From contig JASMLC010000001.1 of assembly GCA_030748895.1 (NCBI GenBank), forward strand, positions 1 to 42,336: a stretch of DNA of 42,336 bases. Direction: 5' to 3'. Within the stretch, counting starts at the first letter, position 1. The number at the start of each line of letters is the position of its first letter. Positions 7,744 to 16,373 of this stretch are shown piece by piece. Source of the DNA: Candidatus Poseidoniia archaeon (lineage in GTDB: Archaea; Thermoplasmatota; Poseidoniia; MGIII; CG-Epi1). The translations under genes were made by a program, and so were the position numbers. Under the pieces are notes generated by a model. That model was given only the letters and a program-made list of their open reading frames with translations. It was not told where the DNA came from and made no database searches.

Positions 7744-8963
7744 TTCTGGAAGGCCGTATCTGGCATCCGCAGAACGGGCTGACCGAGGGATGCGTCGTCG
7801 TCGGCGACGACGGCAACATCGAACGTGTTGCGAAGACCATGGCCGGCCCGAAAGAGCGCGTTCGCGGGATGCTGCTGCCCGCCGGCTTCGACATGCATGT
7901 CCACTTCCGCGACCCCGGCTTCCCGCAGAAAGAGACTTGGGCCAGCGGCTCTGCAGCGGCTGCGTGCGGCGGAGTTACCGCCGTCGTCGACATGCCCAAC
8001 ACACAGCCGCCGACCGACTCGCCCGCCGCGTTCGCCGCGAAGGCGGAGCGCGCCGCGGCGGCGTCGGTGGTCGATTTCGGGCTGGGCGTCAGCGCGCGCC
8101 CGGGGATTTCGCGCGAAGCATGGTTCGGCAAACTGCCGGCCGCCTTCTGGAAGCTCTATCCCTACGGCAAGTCGTGGGATGATTATCGCGCGACCGCCAA
8201 CGAGATCACCGCTGCCGGCGGGCGGCCGCTAGTGATTCACGGCGAACACCCATCGCACATCGACATGTCGCCGCCGCGCAAGCTGGCGGAGCACACCGCG
8301 CACCGCCGGCTGGCCGAGGCGGAATGCCTGGCGGGGATGCCGGCGTCGCCGCAGCTGCATGTCGCGCATCTCTCGACGGCGGATGGCCTGGCGGGGCTGC
8401 CTGCGGGCGCGACCGCGGAGGTCTGCCCGCACCACCTGCTGCTGAACCTTGACGCGTGCGATTCCATCGACTGCAAGGTTGACCCGCCGCTGCGGACGCC
8501 GCGCGACAACGCTGCGCTCTGGGCGGGCTTCCGCGACGGCCGCATTGCGGTGCTGGCGAGCGACCACGCGCCGCACCTGCCCGAGGAGAAGGCGTCCGAC
8601 AATCCGCCGTCGGGGATTCCCGGCGTCGAGACGATGGTGCCGCTAATGCTGCAGCAAGTCGCCGCTGACCGGCTGGCGCTGGGGCGGCTGGTGAACGCGA
8701 TGGCCGAAGCGCCCGCCGACCGGCTGGGTCTGGCGCGCGGCCGCATCGCGGCGGGGCAACCGGCCGACTTGATTGAGGTCGACCTGAAGGCGGCGCGCCC
8801 GGTCGCGCTCGAGCAACTCCATTCACGCGCCGGCTGGAGCCCCTACGAGGGGTGGGACGCCATCTTCCCGCAGCGGGTCTGGCGCCGCGGCGAGCTGGTG
8901 GCGGCCGACGGGGAACTGCAGGAAACGGGCGGCGGGCAGTTGCTCTTCACAGCACAACCTTAA
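7740..8963 (+). CDS. pyrC: Dihydroorotase
   Basis: 407 residues from a GTG that overlaps the protease stop (GTGA). The enzyme catalyses reversible cyclisation of carbamoyl aspartate to dihydroorotate, step three of pyrimidine synthesis, in the cytoplasm. Metal-site motifs are in order: HVHFRDPG, a lysine in FWKLYPYGKSW that may be the carboxylated ligand, VIHGE, HVAHLS and SDHAPH. Substrate residues include the usual MPNTQPPT and IPGVETM segments. The class I long form and length are typical. An alternative amidohydrolase such as allantoinase is unlikely given MPNTQPPTDS and the overall layout. No other pyrimidine gene is nearby. Confidence 0.93.
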   Translation: MILEGRIWHPQNGLTEGCVVVGDDGNIERVAKTMAGPKERVRGMLLPAGFDMHVHFRDPGFPQKETWASGSAAAACGGVTAVVDMPNTQPPTDSPAAFAAKAERAAAASVVDFGLGVSARPGISREAWFGKLPAAFWKLYPYGKSWDDYRATANEITAAGGRPLVIHGEHPSHIDMSPPRKLAEHTAHRRLAEAECLAGMPASPQLHVAHLSTADGLAGLPAGATAEVCPHHLLLNLDACDSIDCKVDPPLRTPRDNAALWAGFRDGRIAVLASDHAPHLPEEKASDNPPSGIPGVETMVPLMLQQVAADRLALGRLVNAMAEAPADRLGLARGRIAAGQPADLIEVDLKAARPVALEQLHSRAGWSPYEGWDAIFPQRVWRRGELVAADGELQETGGGQLLFTAQP

Positions 8964-8980
8964 TACTCCGCGAACGGAGG
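8960..8980 (+). promoter_or_regulatory. TATA-like box and Shine-Dalgarno of the surface-protein gene
   Basis: TTAATA (8960-8965) overlaps the pyrC stop and lies 24-29 nt before the ATG at 8989. GGAGG (8976-8980) is 8 nt from the same ATG. The box predicts a leaderless mRNA, while the GGAGG would work on read-through transcripts from pyrC, so both modes may be used. Confidence 0.45.
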
Positions 8981-8988
8981 GGCATGCG

Positions 8989-11181
8989 ATGCGGCTACAT
9001 CTTGCGCTGGCACTGCTGGCAGCCGGAGCGCTGCTGCTGCTGGCGCAGCCGGCGGAGGGTGCCAGCGCCGACGCCGAGACGCCGCTCTACCTGAAGCGAG
9101 ACGGTCTCGGTAACACCTTCAAGCTCAACGCCAAGGAACCGCAGGAGAACCGGTTGGGGTGGTGGAGCTGCAGCGAAGAGCTGAACCAGCAGGGGACGTT
9201 CTACCCGCTCTCCACGTGGGAACAGGGCCTCGGTGGTCAGGTCGAACTGGGTGAAAGCTATACCTTCACAATCTGGGTGGAGTCGACGAACGTCCAGGAG
9301 ATCACTATCCGCTCGACATTATACCTCTTCGTCGTCGATGAGGGAGGAAACGCTACCCGACACAACCTCTCACGCGAAGAAGTATCTGAGGAAGCTGAGG
9401 CATTCCCGCCAGGCACCACGCTCAACGGAAACTACACAGTTGGGCCCGATTCGGAGCTGTCCCTGGATTATGGTGACTACCATATCGTGCCAGCTTTCTC
9501 CACTATAGGAATCGAGCTGGAGACCTCGATTACCTGGGCACCCGACACAGAGAACCGCACAGTTTACATCAAGGCCGACAGCCCCGACTTCAACTCGCAA
9601 ATCATGGTGCGCATGCAGCCGGTATTCCTCAACCCCGAGGTGTTTTTCAGCAACGACCGCACCGACGAGCCGGGCGAGGATTCGCTCTACATCAAGGCGA
9701 GCGTCGTCGACGCGCTCGGAGTCATCGACGACTCGGGCTCCGGTTCGGTGGCGGACCTCGACCTCGGGAGCTTCAGCCTCGAAATCGAGGGCGTTTCCGG
9801 TGGGGGCAACTTCAACGACTCGGTCCGCGTCCGCGACCAGCATCCCTTCGCCAAATACATCGAAGGGCGCTGGCAATACCAGCAGGACTCCGGCATCAGC
9901 TCCGGTACTTACCAGATTACGATTTCGGTGACTGACATGCGTGGCAACATCTGGGAGGAGTCGGTCTCCTACGACCTGACCGTCGACGAGTTCGCCATCG
10001 AGCTTGAGCACGAGGATGGCGGCGGCGGCACTTACGACCTGCAGCTGCCGCGTGGCGGCAAGGTGGAGTACCGCGTCAAGGTCTGGAACCGCGGCAACAC
10101 CGCCGACAGCTTCGAAATCGAGGTTGACGACGGCTCGCTTCCCAGTGGCTGGGAGGCGACACTGCTGACGCCCGGCGAATTTGACCTGCCGGTCGACCAG
10201 TACGATTACGCGCGCGTCCGCATCGAGGCGCCCGACGGCGCCGCTGGCGGCAGCAGCGCGACCGCACGGCTGGAGGTAACATCGCTCAACGACGGCTCGG
10301 TCAGCGAGCGCATGGACCTGCGGGCGACGGTGCGCACCTACGGCGCCGCAATCAGCGGGCTCGACGCGCGAATTGCGATTGACCCCGAGGCGCTCGATAT
10401 CGACGGCCTCTACCGCTTCCCGGTCGGCGTGCGCAATACAGGCAACGACCGCGACAGCTACGACGTCACCGCCATCATCGGTCGCGGCGACTGGACCGTA
10501 CGCATCGAGGAGGGTGGGCAGGCAGTGAACACCATCACCGTCGACCGCAGTAAGACCAAGCAGCTGGAAATCGTGCTCAAGCCGGTCAATTTCGAGAACA
10601 GTATGGGCGACGAGGTCGACTTCCGCTTCAGCGCCGAGTCGGTCCCGCCCGGCGACGGCAGCGCGCTCTTCGAGGCGAAGCTGGTCGTCGAAATCCCCAT
10701 CGAGCGCGTAATTGACCTGATGATAGTGGCCGTTGACCTGCAAGTCAACGGCCGTCCCTACGCGCAGCTCATGCCGGGCGACCTGCAGGCGGGCGCACCG
10801 GTGCAGTTCCAGCTCGTAGTCAAGAATCTGGGCGGCCGCGGTGCCGACCCCTTTAGTGTCAAGCTCTACGTCGCGGGTCGGGTCGAGGCGAGTTACAGTG
10901 TTGATATGGGCCTCGCCGGTTTCGGCGAAGCGCTGGTGCTGCTCGAGTGGAGCAAGCCGGCCGCCGGGCTGGCGACGCTGCGGATTACGGCCGACCCCGA
11001 CCTCGCCATTGATGACGAGCGCAACCGCGCCGACAACAGCTTCTCGCTCTCGCTCGATATCGCCGCCGCCCCGTCGGGTAACGGCGACAGTAGTGGCGAC
11101 AGCGACGGCTTCTCGATTCCCGGCTTCGGGCTGGCGGGCGCGCTGCTCTCGGCAGCTATCGTAGCGCGGCGCAGGCGGTAA
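8989..11181 (+). CDS. Large secreted surface protein with NEW3/CARDB-like domains and PGF-CTERM-like anchor
   Basis: 730 residues. Residues 1-24 are a signal peptide with a long Leu/Ala core and cleavage near EGAS. Beta-sandwich modules follow. About 334-440 (VEYRVKVWNRGNTADSFEIEV) and 454-570 (FPVGVRNTGNDRDSYDVT) resemble NEW3 domains. About 577-690 (VQFQLVVKNLGGRGADPFSVKLYV) resembles CARDB. A Ser/Gly/Asp linker leads to SIPGFGLAGALLSAAIVARRRR, which has the PGF motif, membrane segment and basic end of archaeosortase-processed PGF-CTERM proteins. Several N-x-S/T sequons are present. It is probably an S-layer or adhesion component; no catalytic site is seen. It has its own promoter and is followed after 2 nt by a peptidase gene. 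Confidence 0.85.
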   Translation: MRLHLALALLAAGALLLLAQPAEGASADAETPLYLKRDGLGNTFKLNAKEPQENRLGWWSCSEELNQQGTFYPLSTWEQGLGGQVELGESYTFTIWVESTNVQEITIRSTLYLFVVDEGGNATRHNLSREEVSEEAEAFPPGTTLNGNYTVGPDSELSLDYGDYHIVPAFSTIGIELETSITWAPDTENRTVYIKADSPDFNSQIMVRMQPVFLNPEVFFSNDRTDEPGEDSLYIKASVVDALGVIDDSGSGSVADLDLGSFSLEIEGVSGGGNFNDSVRVRDQHPFAKYIEGRWQYQQDSGISSGTYQITISVTDMRGNIWEESVSYDLTVDEFAIELEHEDGGGGTYDLQLPRGGKVEYRVKVWNRGNTADSFEIEVDDGSLPSGWEATLLTPGEFDLPVDQYDYARVRIEAPDGAAGGSSATARLEVTSLNDGSVSERMDLRATVRTYGAAISGLDARIAIDPEALDIDGLYRFPVGVRNTGNDRDSYDVTAIIGRGDWTVRIEEGGQAVNTITVDRSKTKQLEIVLKPVNFENSMGDEVDFRFSAESVPPGDGSALFEAKLVVEIPIERVIDLMIVAVDLQVNGRPYAQLMPGDLQAGAPVQFQLVVKNLGGRGADPFSVKLYVAGRVEASYSVDMGLAGFGEALVLLEWSKPAAGLATLRITADPDLAIDDERNRADNSFSLSLDIAAAPSGNGDSSGDSDGFSIPGFGLAGALLSAAIVARRRR

Positions 11182-11183
11182 TT

Positions 11184-13028
11184 GTGGGCAACCTCGGCGA
11201 GAAGGGGTTCGCGCTGCTGACGGCGGTGCTGCTGCTCGCGAGCGTGGCTTACCTCACGCTGCAGGAAGAGCAGCGGCAGCTGCCGGTGGCGTACGTGCCG
11301 GTCTGGAGCCGCATTTACGAAGATTACAACACGACCGGTGACTGGGGCTACGTCCTCGAGCGGGGACCGTATGAGCTGCTCGCGACCGATAACGAGTGGG
11401 ACTCAACGCACGAGTATATCTCGGTCGATCTGCCGCTCATCGAAGGGGGCGCGGCGACCGACCCGCAATGCCTGCTCAACCCCGATTCGGACAAGTGCCC
11501 GCGCATCTCGCTTGCTTACTGGCGACCCGATGTACCGGCCGGGGAGACGGTGCCTGTCATCGTCGAAATCGGCCCCTACTTCGGTGAGGAGGCGGTCAGT
11601 ACTCCCGACATCACTGTGCCGGGAAGCTGGCTCGGGTACAATATCATCCAGAACCACCTGCCGCACGGCTTTGCCTTTGCGCAGGTTTCAGTCTTCGGCA
11701 CCGGCGCGAGCAACCACTGCATGGACCTGATGGGATACTCTGAGCAGTTGGGGGTCGACGCGGCGGTGACGTGGCTCGGCTCGCAGGAGTGGAGCAACGG
11801 CAACGTCGGCATCATCGGCAAATCGTACGACGGCTCGACTCAGTGGCAGGCGGCGCAGTTCGGCAACCCGCACCTGAAGACCATCGTCCCCATCTCCGGG
11901 CTGATTGGCGTGCGCGAGCTGATGTGGCGCAACGGCTCATCCGAGGCACGGGCGCCGTTTATGCACAACGTGGTCTACGGCGGGTTCGGTACCGACGGCA
12001 ACGACGAGGACCTGCAGAATGCCTGCCCCGACTACGTCGCGGGGCCAATCCACGGCGTCAACGGCTACGTCTTCGGGGGGACCGAGTTCCAGAACGCGCT
12101 GGTCGAGGGGTACTGGGAAGAGCGCTACTTCCTGCCCGAGGTGCTCGAGAATTACGAAGGCAGCGTCTACATTATCCACGGCTTCCACGACTGGAACGTC
12201 GACCCGCACATGGCGGTCCCGACGCTCAACACGCTCAAGGACCACGGCATCGAGGCGAAGCTTCTGATGGGGCAGTGGGACCACGATTACCCCGACCGCC
12301 CTACCTACCTACGGGACCGCAGCGACCCCGGCCGTGGCTCGGAAGCGTTCCCGCAGATGGTGCGCTACGACTGGATGCAGGACCTGCTCGAGTGGTTCAC
12401 CTTCTACCTGCGTGAAGAGGGGCCAAAGCCGAACATGTGGACTGAAATCCAGGATAATCACGGGCAGTGGCGTGTCACCGACCGCTACCCGCAGGCGGGC
12501 GCCGAGCGGCGCGAGTTCGCGCTCGGCGACGCGCTGGCGCACGCGGGCGGCAGCCTGCAAGTATTCCCGGGCAGCCCGGACGTCGTCTTCGAGACCGAGC
12601 CGTTTGCAACGGAGTTCCGCTTCGGCGGGCAGCCGCAGCTGCATATCGACGCTACCCCGGAAGGCTCCGGGGGGCAGCTCTACGCGCTGCTCGAGGACTG
12701 CGACGGCGATAGCTGCATCCACGTCGGCCACGCCATCATGGACCTGCGCTTCTACGCCGGCGGGACCGACTACCACGTCATCGCGCCCGGCGTGACGCTT
12801 AACGCCAAGATGGAGTTCCTGGCGATGGACGTCGTAATCCCGCAGGGCCACACGCTGAAGCTTTCGCTGCGCTCAACCGGTGACGGCTACCTGCCAGCAT
12901 CCACGTCGGCACCGGTCGCTATTGAACTCGGGGCCAGCAGCGTCCTGCGCGTCGACGTCGTCGACCCGGCCGCGGAGCACTACTTCCTGCCGCCGCAGTG
13001 CCGCCATCCTGCCTGTGTGGGCGAGTGA
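11184..13028 (+). CDS. Secreted or membrane-anchored S15/CocE-type alpha/beta-hydrolase (X-Pro dipeptidyl-peptidase-like)
   Basis: 614 residues from a GTG at 11184. Residues 8-25 are a hydrophobic signal or anchor. The hydrolase core carries the nucleophile motif GKSYDGS with Ser214; in the family this reads GxSYxG. Acid and base candidates lie in the FHDWNVDP and GQWDH segments. The C-terminal jelly-roll-like beta domain (about 470-600) is typical of S15 peptidases and CocE esterases, both named in the family. The likely job is removal of X-Pro dipeptides from peptides outside the cell, but ester or amide hydrolysis is possible. Its place between a surface protein and an M28 peptidase supports peptide scavenging. 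Confidence 0.85.
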   Translation: MGNLGEKGFALLTAVLLLASVAYLTLQEEQRQLPVAYVPVWSRIYEDYNTTGDWGYVLERGPYELLATDNEWDSTHEYISVDLPLIEGGAATDPQCLLNPDSDKCPRISLAYWRPDVPAGETVPVIVEIGPYFGEEAVSTPDITVPGSWLGYNIIQNHLPHGFAFAQVSVFGTGASNHCMDLMGYSEQLGVDAAVTWLGSQEWSNGNVGIIGKSYDGSTQWQAAQFGNPHLKTIVPISGLIGVRELMWRNGSSEARAPFMHNVVYGGFGTDGNDEDLQNACPDYVAGPIHGVNGYVFGGTEFQNALVEGYWEERYFLPEVLENYEGSVYIIHGFHDWNVDPHMAVPTLNTLKDHGIEAKLLMGQWDHDYPDRPTYLRDRSDPGRGSEAFPQMVRYDWMQDLLEWFTFYLREEGPKPNMWTEIQDNHGQWRVTDRYPQAGAERREFALGDALAHAGGSLQVFPGSPDVVFETEPFATEFRFGGQPQLHIDATPEGSGGQLYALLEDCDGDSCIHVGHAIMDLRFYAGGTDYHVIAPGVTLNAKMEFLAMDVVIPQGHTLKLSLRSTGDGYLPASTSAPVAIELGASSVLRVDVVDPAAEHYFLPPQCRHPACVGE

Positions 13029-13064
13029 ACGGCGGCGCAATGCGCAGTCTCGACGCGCGGTGGG

Positions 13065-13070
13065 CTTTAT
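13065..13070 (+). promoter_or_regulatory. TATA-like box of the M28 lipoprotein gene
   Basis: CTTTAT lies 23-28 nt before the ATG at 13093. This supports that ATG over the in-frame ATG at 13069, which overlaps the box itself. Confidence 0.45.
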
Positions 13071-13092
13071 GCGCTGCCGGACTGGCGGGCTG

Positions 13093-14811
13093 ATGCTAAA
13101 GCCATTGGCGGCCGCGTTCCTGTTCCTGCTCCCCGCGCTGGCGGGCTGTCTCGACAGCGACGAGGCGCGACCGCTCTCTGCCGACGACCTGCAGGTCGCG
13201 CCGCAGCTTCTGACCGGCGGCGAGTTTCAGCCGTTGGTGCTGACCGCGCGGCAGACGCTGGCGGTCTACATTCCTTACTTGCTGCTCAACCCGGCGACCG
13301 GCTACATCCAGAACTCGACCGTGGTCGACCTGGCGCTGGGCGAGACGGTGCAGTTGCAGGTGCTCGCGCCGCCGCGAATTGACTCGGCCTGGCTGTTCAT
13401 CGGCGAGAGCGGCCGCCAGCACTGGCCGGCGCGCGACCCCGGTGAGAGCTGGGAGGCGTGGGTCGCGCGCGGGATGCCTGCGGCGACGATGGTCGAGCGC
13501 GTCCCGCAGGCGGCGGGGCTTGACGCGCTCAACGCATCGCGCGATAGCGGCGCCGGCCGCGTCGTCCCGCTGCGCGTCCCGGTCGTGCGGCCGCAGTCGC
13601 CCGCGTATGCGCTGGAAGAGGGCGGTCGCTTTGCGACCGGGGTCGTCGATGGACGCTCGGTCTTCAACACGATTCGCAAGATAACTGACGACACGCTGGC
13701 GCCCGACCCCTACGACGGGGCGGCGGGCTACCTGGACCGCTGGGCGGGGCAGGGTAACCACGCCTACGAGGACGCGGCGCAGTTCCTGATTCGCGAGCTT
13801 GAATCCTACGGGCTCGAGGTGCAGGCGCACCGCTTCGAGTTCACCGACATCTTTGGCAACCAGAACCCGGAGGCGTACAACATCTGCGGCTACCGCTACG
13901 GCACGCTCTACCCCGACGAGTGGCTCGTCTTCGGCGCGCATTTCGACGTCGCGCCGCCAACCAACGCCGGGCTGCTCGACCCACACGTCACCGGCAGCCG
14001 CAGCTACGGCACGCGCGTCGGCGCGTACGACAACACCGCCGGCACCAGCATGGTGCTGAACGTGGCCGAGGCGATGAGCGACTTCGCCAGCCGCCGCACG
14101 ATGGTCTTCTGCCTCTGGTCGGGCGAGGAGGGGGGCAAGCGCGGCAGCGACTACTGGACCGAGCATTACGTCAAGGGCGACCGTCCCGAAGTCACCGTGA
14201 CGAACTACGTCAACCTCGACATGGCGGGGGTCAACTGGCCCGGCGGAGGCGGCGCCCCGCACGGCGACCCGGACCCGCAGCCGGCGGAGTCCGGCTACCC
14301 CAAGGATACCGAAATCTGGCCACTACGGCTCTACATCGGGCCGTCGGAGGACTACGACGCGGTCAACCAGCCCGGCATGGTGCAGCTGGCGCGCTGGGTC
14401 GGCGCTGACGCCATCAACGTCTCGGCGCAGATGGACGTACTGGTCGGCAACGCGAGCGACGCCGCGTCAACCTGGAAATACGATGTCTGGCTGCGACAGG
14501 AGCGCCCCGAGGTTATCGTCTACGAAGACACCACGGCCCGCAGCGACCACGCTTCCTTCCAGGAAAATCTGGGCACCATCACCCTCGGCTACGGCGGGCT
14601 GGTTGACGGCTACTGGTGCTACCACCAGACCTGCGACACGCTCGAGGAGATGACCGAGTGGATGGATAACTCCGAACCGGCCCGCCCCTACGGCAACAAC
14701 GCCACCGGAGAAGAAAACATCGTCAATTCGCTGGACATTATCACCTGGTGGGCGCTCTACATGTTCTTCCACCTTGACGAGAAGCCGGTGCTGAATACCT
14801 ACCTTGACTGA
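13093..14811 (+). CDS. M28-family zinc aminopeptidase, lipoprotein
   Basis: 572 residues. The start at 13093 gives a lipoprotein signal peptide with lipobox LAGC (MLKPLAAAF to LPALAGCLDS), so the enzyme should be lipid-anchored and face outside. Longer upstream frames run inside the S15 gene. The two-zinc site of M28 peptidases is visible: HFD (H283, D285), AYDNTAG (D313), GEE (E345, E346), NLDMAG and a late SDHASF. An N-terminal domain of about 180 residues is beta-rich and unassigned. The enzyme releases N-terminal residues from peptides. Together with the S15 protein it forms a secreted peptide-degrading pair. A PA-type insertion is not evident. Confidence 0.9.
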   Translation: MLKPLAAAFLFLLPALAGCLDSDEARPLSADDLQVAPQLLTGGEFQPLVLTARQTLAVYIPYLLLNPATGYIQNSTVVDLALGETVQLQVLAPPRIDSAWLFIGESGRQHWPARDPGESWEAWVARGMPAATMVERVPQAAGLDALNASRDSGAGRVVPLRVPVVRPQSPAYALEEGGRFATGVVDGRSVFNTIRKITDDTLAPDPYDGAAGYLDRWAGQGNHAYEDAAQFLIRELESYGLEVQAHRFEFTDIFGNQNPEAYNICGYRYGTLYPDEWLVFGAHFDVAPPTNAGLLDPHVTGSRSYGTRVGAYDNTAGTSMVLNVAEAMSDFASRRTMVFCLWSGEEGGKRGSDYWTEHYVKGDRPEVTVTNYVNLDMAGVNWPGGGGAPHGDPDPQPAESGYPKDTEIWPLRLYIGPSEDYDAVNQPGMVQLARWVGADAINVSAQMDVLVGNASDAASTWKYDVWLRQERPEVIVYEDTTARSDHASFQENLGTITLGYGGLVDGYWCYHQTCDTLEEMTEWMDNSEPARPYGNNATGEENIVNSLDIITWWALYMFFHLDEKPVLNTYLD

Positions 14812-14827
14812 TGGCTCCGGGTTACCC

Positions 14828-14833
14828 TTTTAG
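14828..14833 (+). promoter_or_regulatory. TATA-like box of the transhydrogenase operon
   Basis: TTTTAG lies 69-74 nt before the pntAA ATG. It predicts a transcript start near 14855 and a leader of about 45 nt that contains the 14860-14880 hairpin and a GGTGA Shine-Dalgarno. Confidence 0.4.
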
Positions 14834-14843
14834 CATCTCCCCG

Positions 14844-14880
14844 GGTGGCGCCGCCACCGGCCGTCCCCACAGGGGACGGC
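14844..14880. promoter_or_regulatory. Two adjacent hairpins between the M28 gene and pntAA
   Basis: The first hairpin is GGTGGC-GCC-GCCACC (14844-14858). The second is a perfect 9-bp stem, GCCGTCCCC-ACA-GGGGACGGC (14860-14880). No T-run follows. They could end the peptidase transcript or act in the pntAA leader as a stability or control element. The structure is clear; the role is inferred. Confidence 0.55.
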
Positions 14881-14901
14881 GAGGCATAATTGGGTGACGT
14901 A

Positions 14902-16062
14902 ATGCTGGCAGGAATTCCCCGGGAACCGGAAGGCGAGACGCGCGTGGCGATGGTGCCCGACGTCGTCCCCAAGCTGGCGAAGCTGGGGTTCGAGGTCGTC
15001 GTCGAAAAGGGCGCCGGCGCGGCCGCCGGCTACGGCGACGACGCGTATGTTGCCAAGGGCGCGACGCTCGGCAGCGCCGCCGACGCGCTCGGCTGCGAGC
15101 TAGTCATCGCCATCAACGTGCCGGACTGGGGCGCGATGGCGGCGGGGCAGATGCTGGCGTGCATCGCCGACCCGTTCCGCGACACCGCGCGGGTCGGCGC
15201 GATGGCGGCGGCGGGGCTGACGCTCTTCAGCATGGACATGATTCCGCGCCGGCTCTCACGCGCGCAGTCGATGGACGTCAACTCGAGCCAGGACAATCTC
15301 GCCGGCTACAGGGCGGTGCTGCTCGGCGCCGCAGCAGTGGGCCGCATGATTCCGATGATGATGACCTCGGCCGGCACGGTCAAGCCGGCGAAGTATGTCG
15401 TGATGGGCGCTGGGGTTGCCGGGTTGCAGGCCATTGCGACCGCGAAGCGACTCGGCGCGGTGGTGTGGGCCAGCGACGTGCGGCTCGCCGCCAAGGAGCA
15501 GATTGAGTCGCTGGGCGGCAAGTTCATCCTCGTCGAGGGTATGGAGGACTTCGAGGACGAGTCGGGCTACGCGAAGCCGCTGACGCCCGAGTTCATCCAG
15601 AAGGTCAACGACACCGTCTGCGAAGTCGCGCGCGACGCCGACGTGGTGGTTACCACCGCGCGGCTCTTTGGCCGCGCGGCACCGATTACCGTCCCGGCCA
15701 GCGCGGTCGAGGCGATGAAACCGGGCGCGGTCGTCGTCGATATGAACACCGCCAGCGGCGGCAACTGTGACCTCTCCGAAGCCGGGAAGACGGTGGTGAA
15801 GCACGGCGTCACGATTATCGGCGAAGCCAACCTGCCCGGGACGGTGCCGCACACTGCGTCGCTGCTCTACGCCAATAACCTGACGAGCTTCGCCGCAGCG
15901 CTGGTCAGCGACGGGAAGCTGGCGCCGGATTTCGAGGACGAAATCCTGGTCGGAGCCCCGCAAGGCGATGCGTTCCACGTCCCCGGTATGGGCGGCGTGC
16001 TGGTCGCCCACGCTGGCGAAATCCACGCCGCGCAGTCGCGACTCCGCGAGGCGGCAGGATGA
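14902..16062 (+). CDS. pntAA: Proton-translocating NAD(P)+ transhydrogenase, subunit alpha-1
   Basis: 386 residues. The start is the ATG at 14902 because GGTGA lies 4 nt upstream and MLAGIPREPEGETRVA matches the family N-terminus; a TTG 12 nt earlier is less likely. This is the NAD(H)-binding peripheral domain I. It shows an alanine-dehydrogenase-like fold with VVMGAGVAGLQAIATAKRLGA (Rossmann turn G-x-G-x2-G), the conserved SSQDNLAGYRAV loop and GEANLPG near the end. With AB and B it couples hydride transfer from NADH to NADP+ to proton entry, and so supplies NADPH. It is the first of three overlapping genes. Confidence 0.96.
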   Translation: MLAGIPREPEGETRVAMVPDVVPKLAKLGFEVVVEKGAGAAAGYGDDAYVAKGATLGSAADALGCELVIAINVPDWGAMAAGQMLACIADPFRDTARVGAMAAAGLTLFSMDMIPRRLSRAQSMDVNSSQDNLAGYRAVLLGAAAVGRMIPMMMTSAGTVKPAKYVVMGAGVAGLQAIATAKRLGAVVWASDVRLAAKEQIESLGGKFILVEGMEDFEDESGYAKPLTPEFIQKVNDTVCEVARDADVVVTTARLFGRAAPITVPASAVEAMKPGAVVVDMNTASGGNCDLSEAGKTVVKHGVTIIGEANLPGTVPHTASLLYANNLTSFAAALVSDGKLAPDFEDEILVGAPQGDAFHVPGMGGVLVAHAGEIHAAQSRLREAAG

Positions 16063-16373
16063 TTGAGCTGACGCTGGCGGCGCTGGTCGCGGCGGTGACT
16101 GTTTTCGTGCTTGCCATCTTCTTGGGATTCGAGCTTATCAGCAAGGTGCCGCCGACACTGCACACCCCGCTCATGAGCGGCGCGAACGCGATTTCCGGCA
16201 TCACGGTCGTCGGCGCGCTGCTGCTGAGCAACGTCGCACTCACCGACGGCAACGCGCCGCTGGCGGCGAAGCTGGCGTTCGTGGCGCTGGTGCTGGCGAC
16301 GATTAACGCCGTCGGCGGATTTCTCGTGACGAACCGCATGCTGCAGATGATTGCCGGCCGGAGGCGCAAGTGA
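16059..16373 (+). CDS. pntAB: NAD(P)+ transhydrogenase, subunit alpha-2 (membrane)
   Basis: 104 residues from an ATG overlapping the pntAA stop (ATGA). Three membrane segments are visible (about 3-25, 43-63 and 68-90) with the family signature VPPTLHTPLMSGANAISGI. It supplies part of the membrane domain II proton channel. A separate alpha-2 gene is the three-gene Rhodospirillum-type layout, in contrast to the fused PntA of enteric bacteria. Confidence 0.95.
   Translation: MIELTLAALVAAVTVFVLAIFLGFELISKVPPTLHTPLMSGANAISGITVVGALLLSNVALTDGNAPLAAKLAFVALVLATINAVGGFLVTNRMLQMIAGRRRK

Noticed and set aside
9370-10743. 457-codon minus-strand frame inside the surface protein gene
   Set aside because: It is an antisense shadow in high-GC DNA; the plus frame has a signal peptide, domains and a C-terminal anchor.
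12880-13092. Upstream extension of the M28 gene
   Set aside because: It overlaps the S15 gene, is Arg/Ser-rich off-frame sequence, and would bury the lipoprotein signal peptide that begins at 13093.
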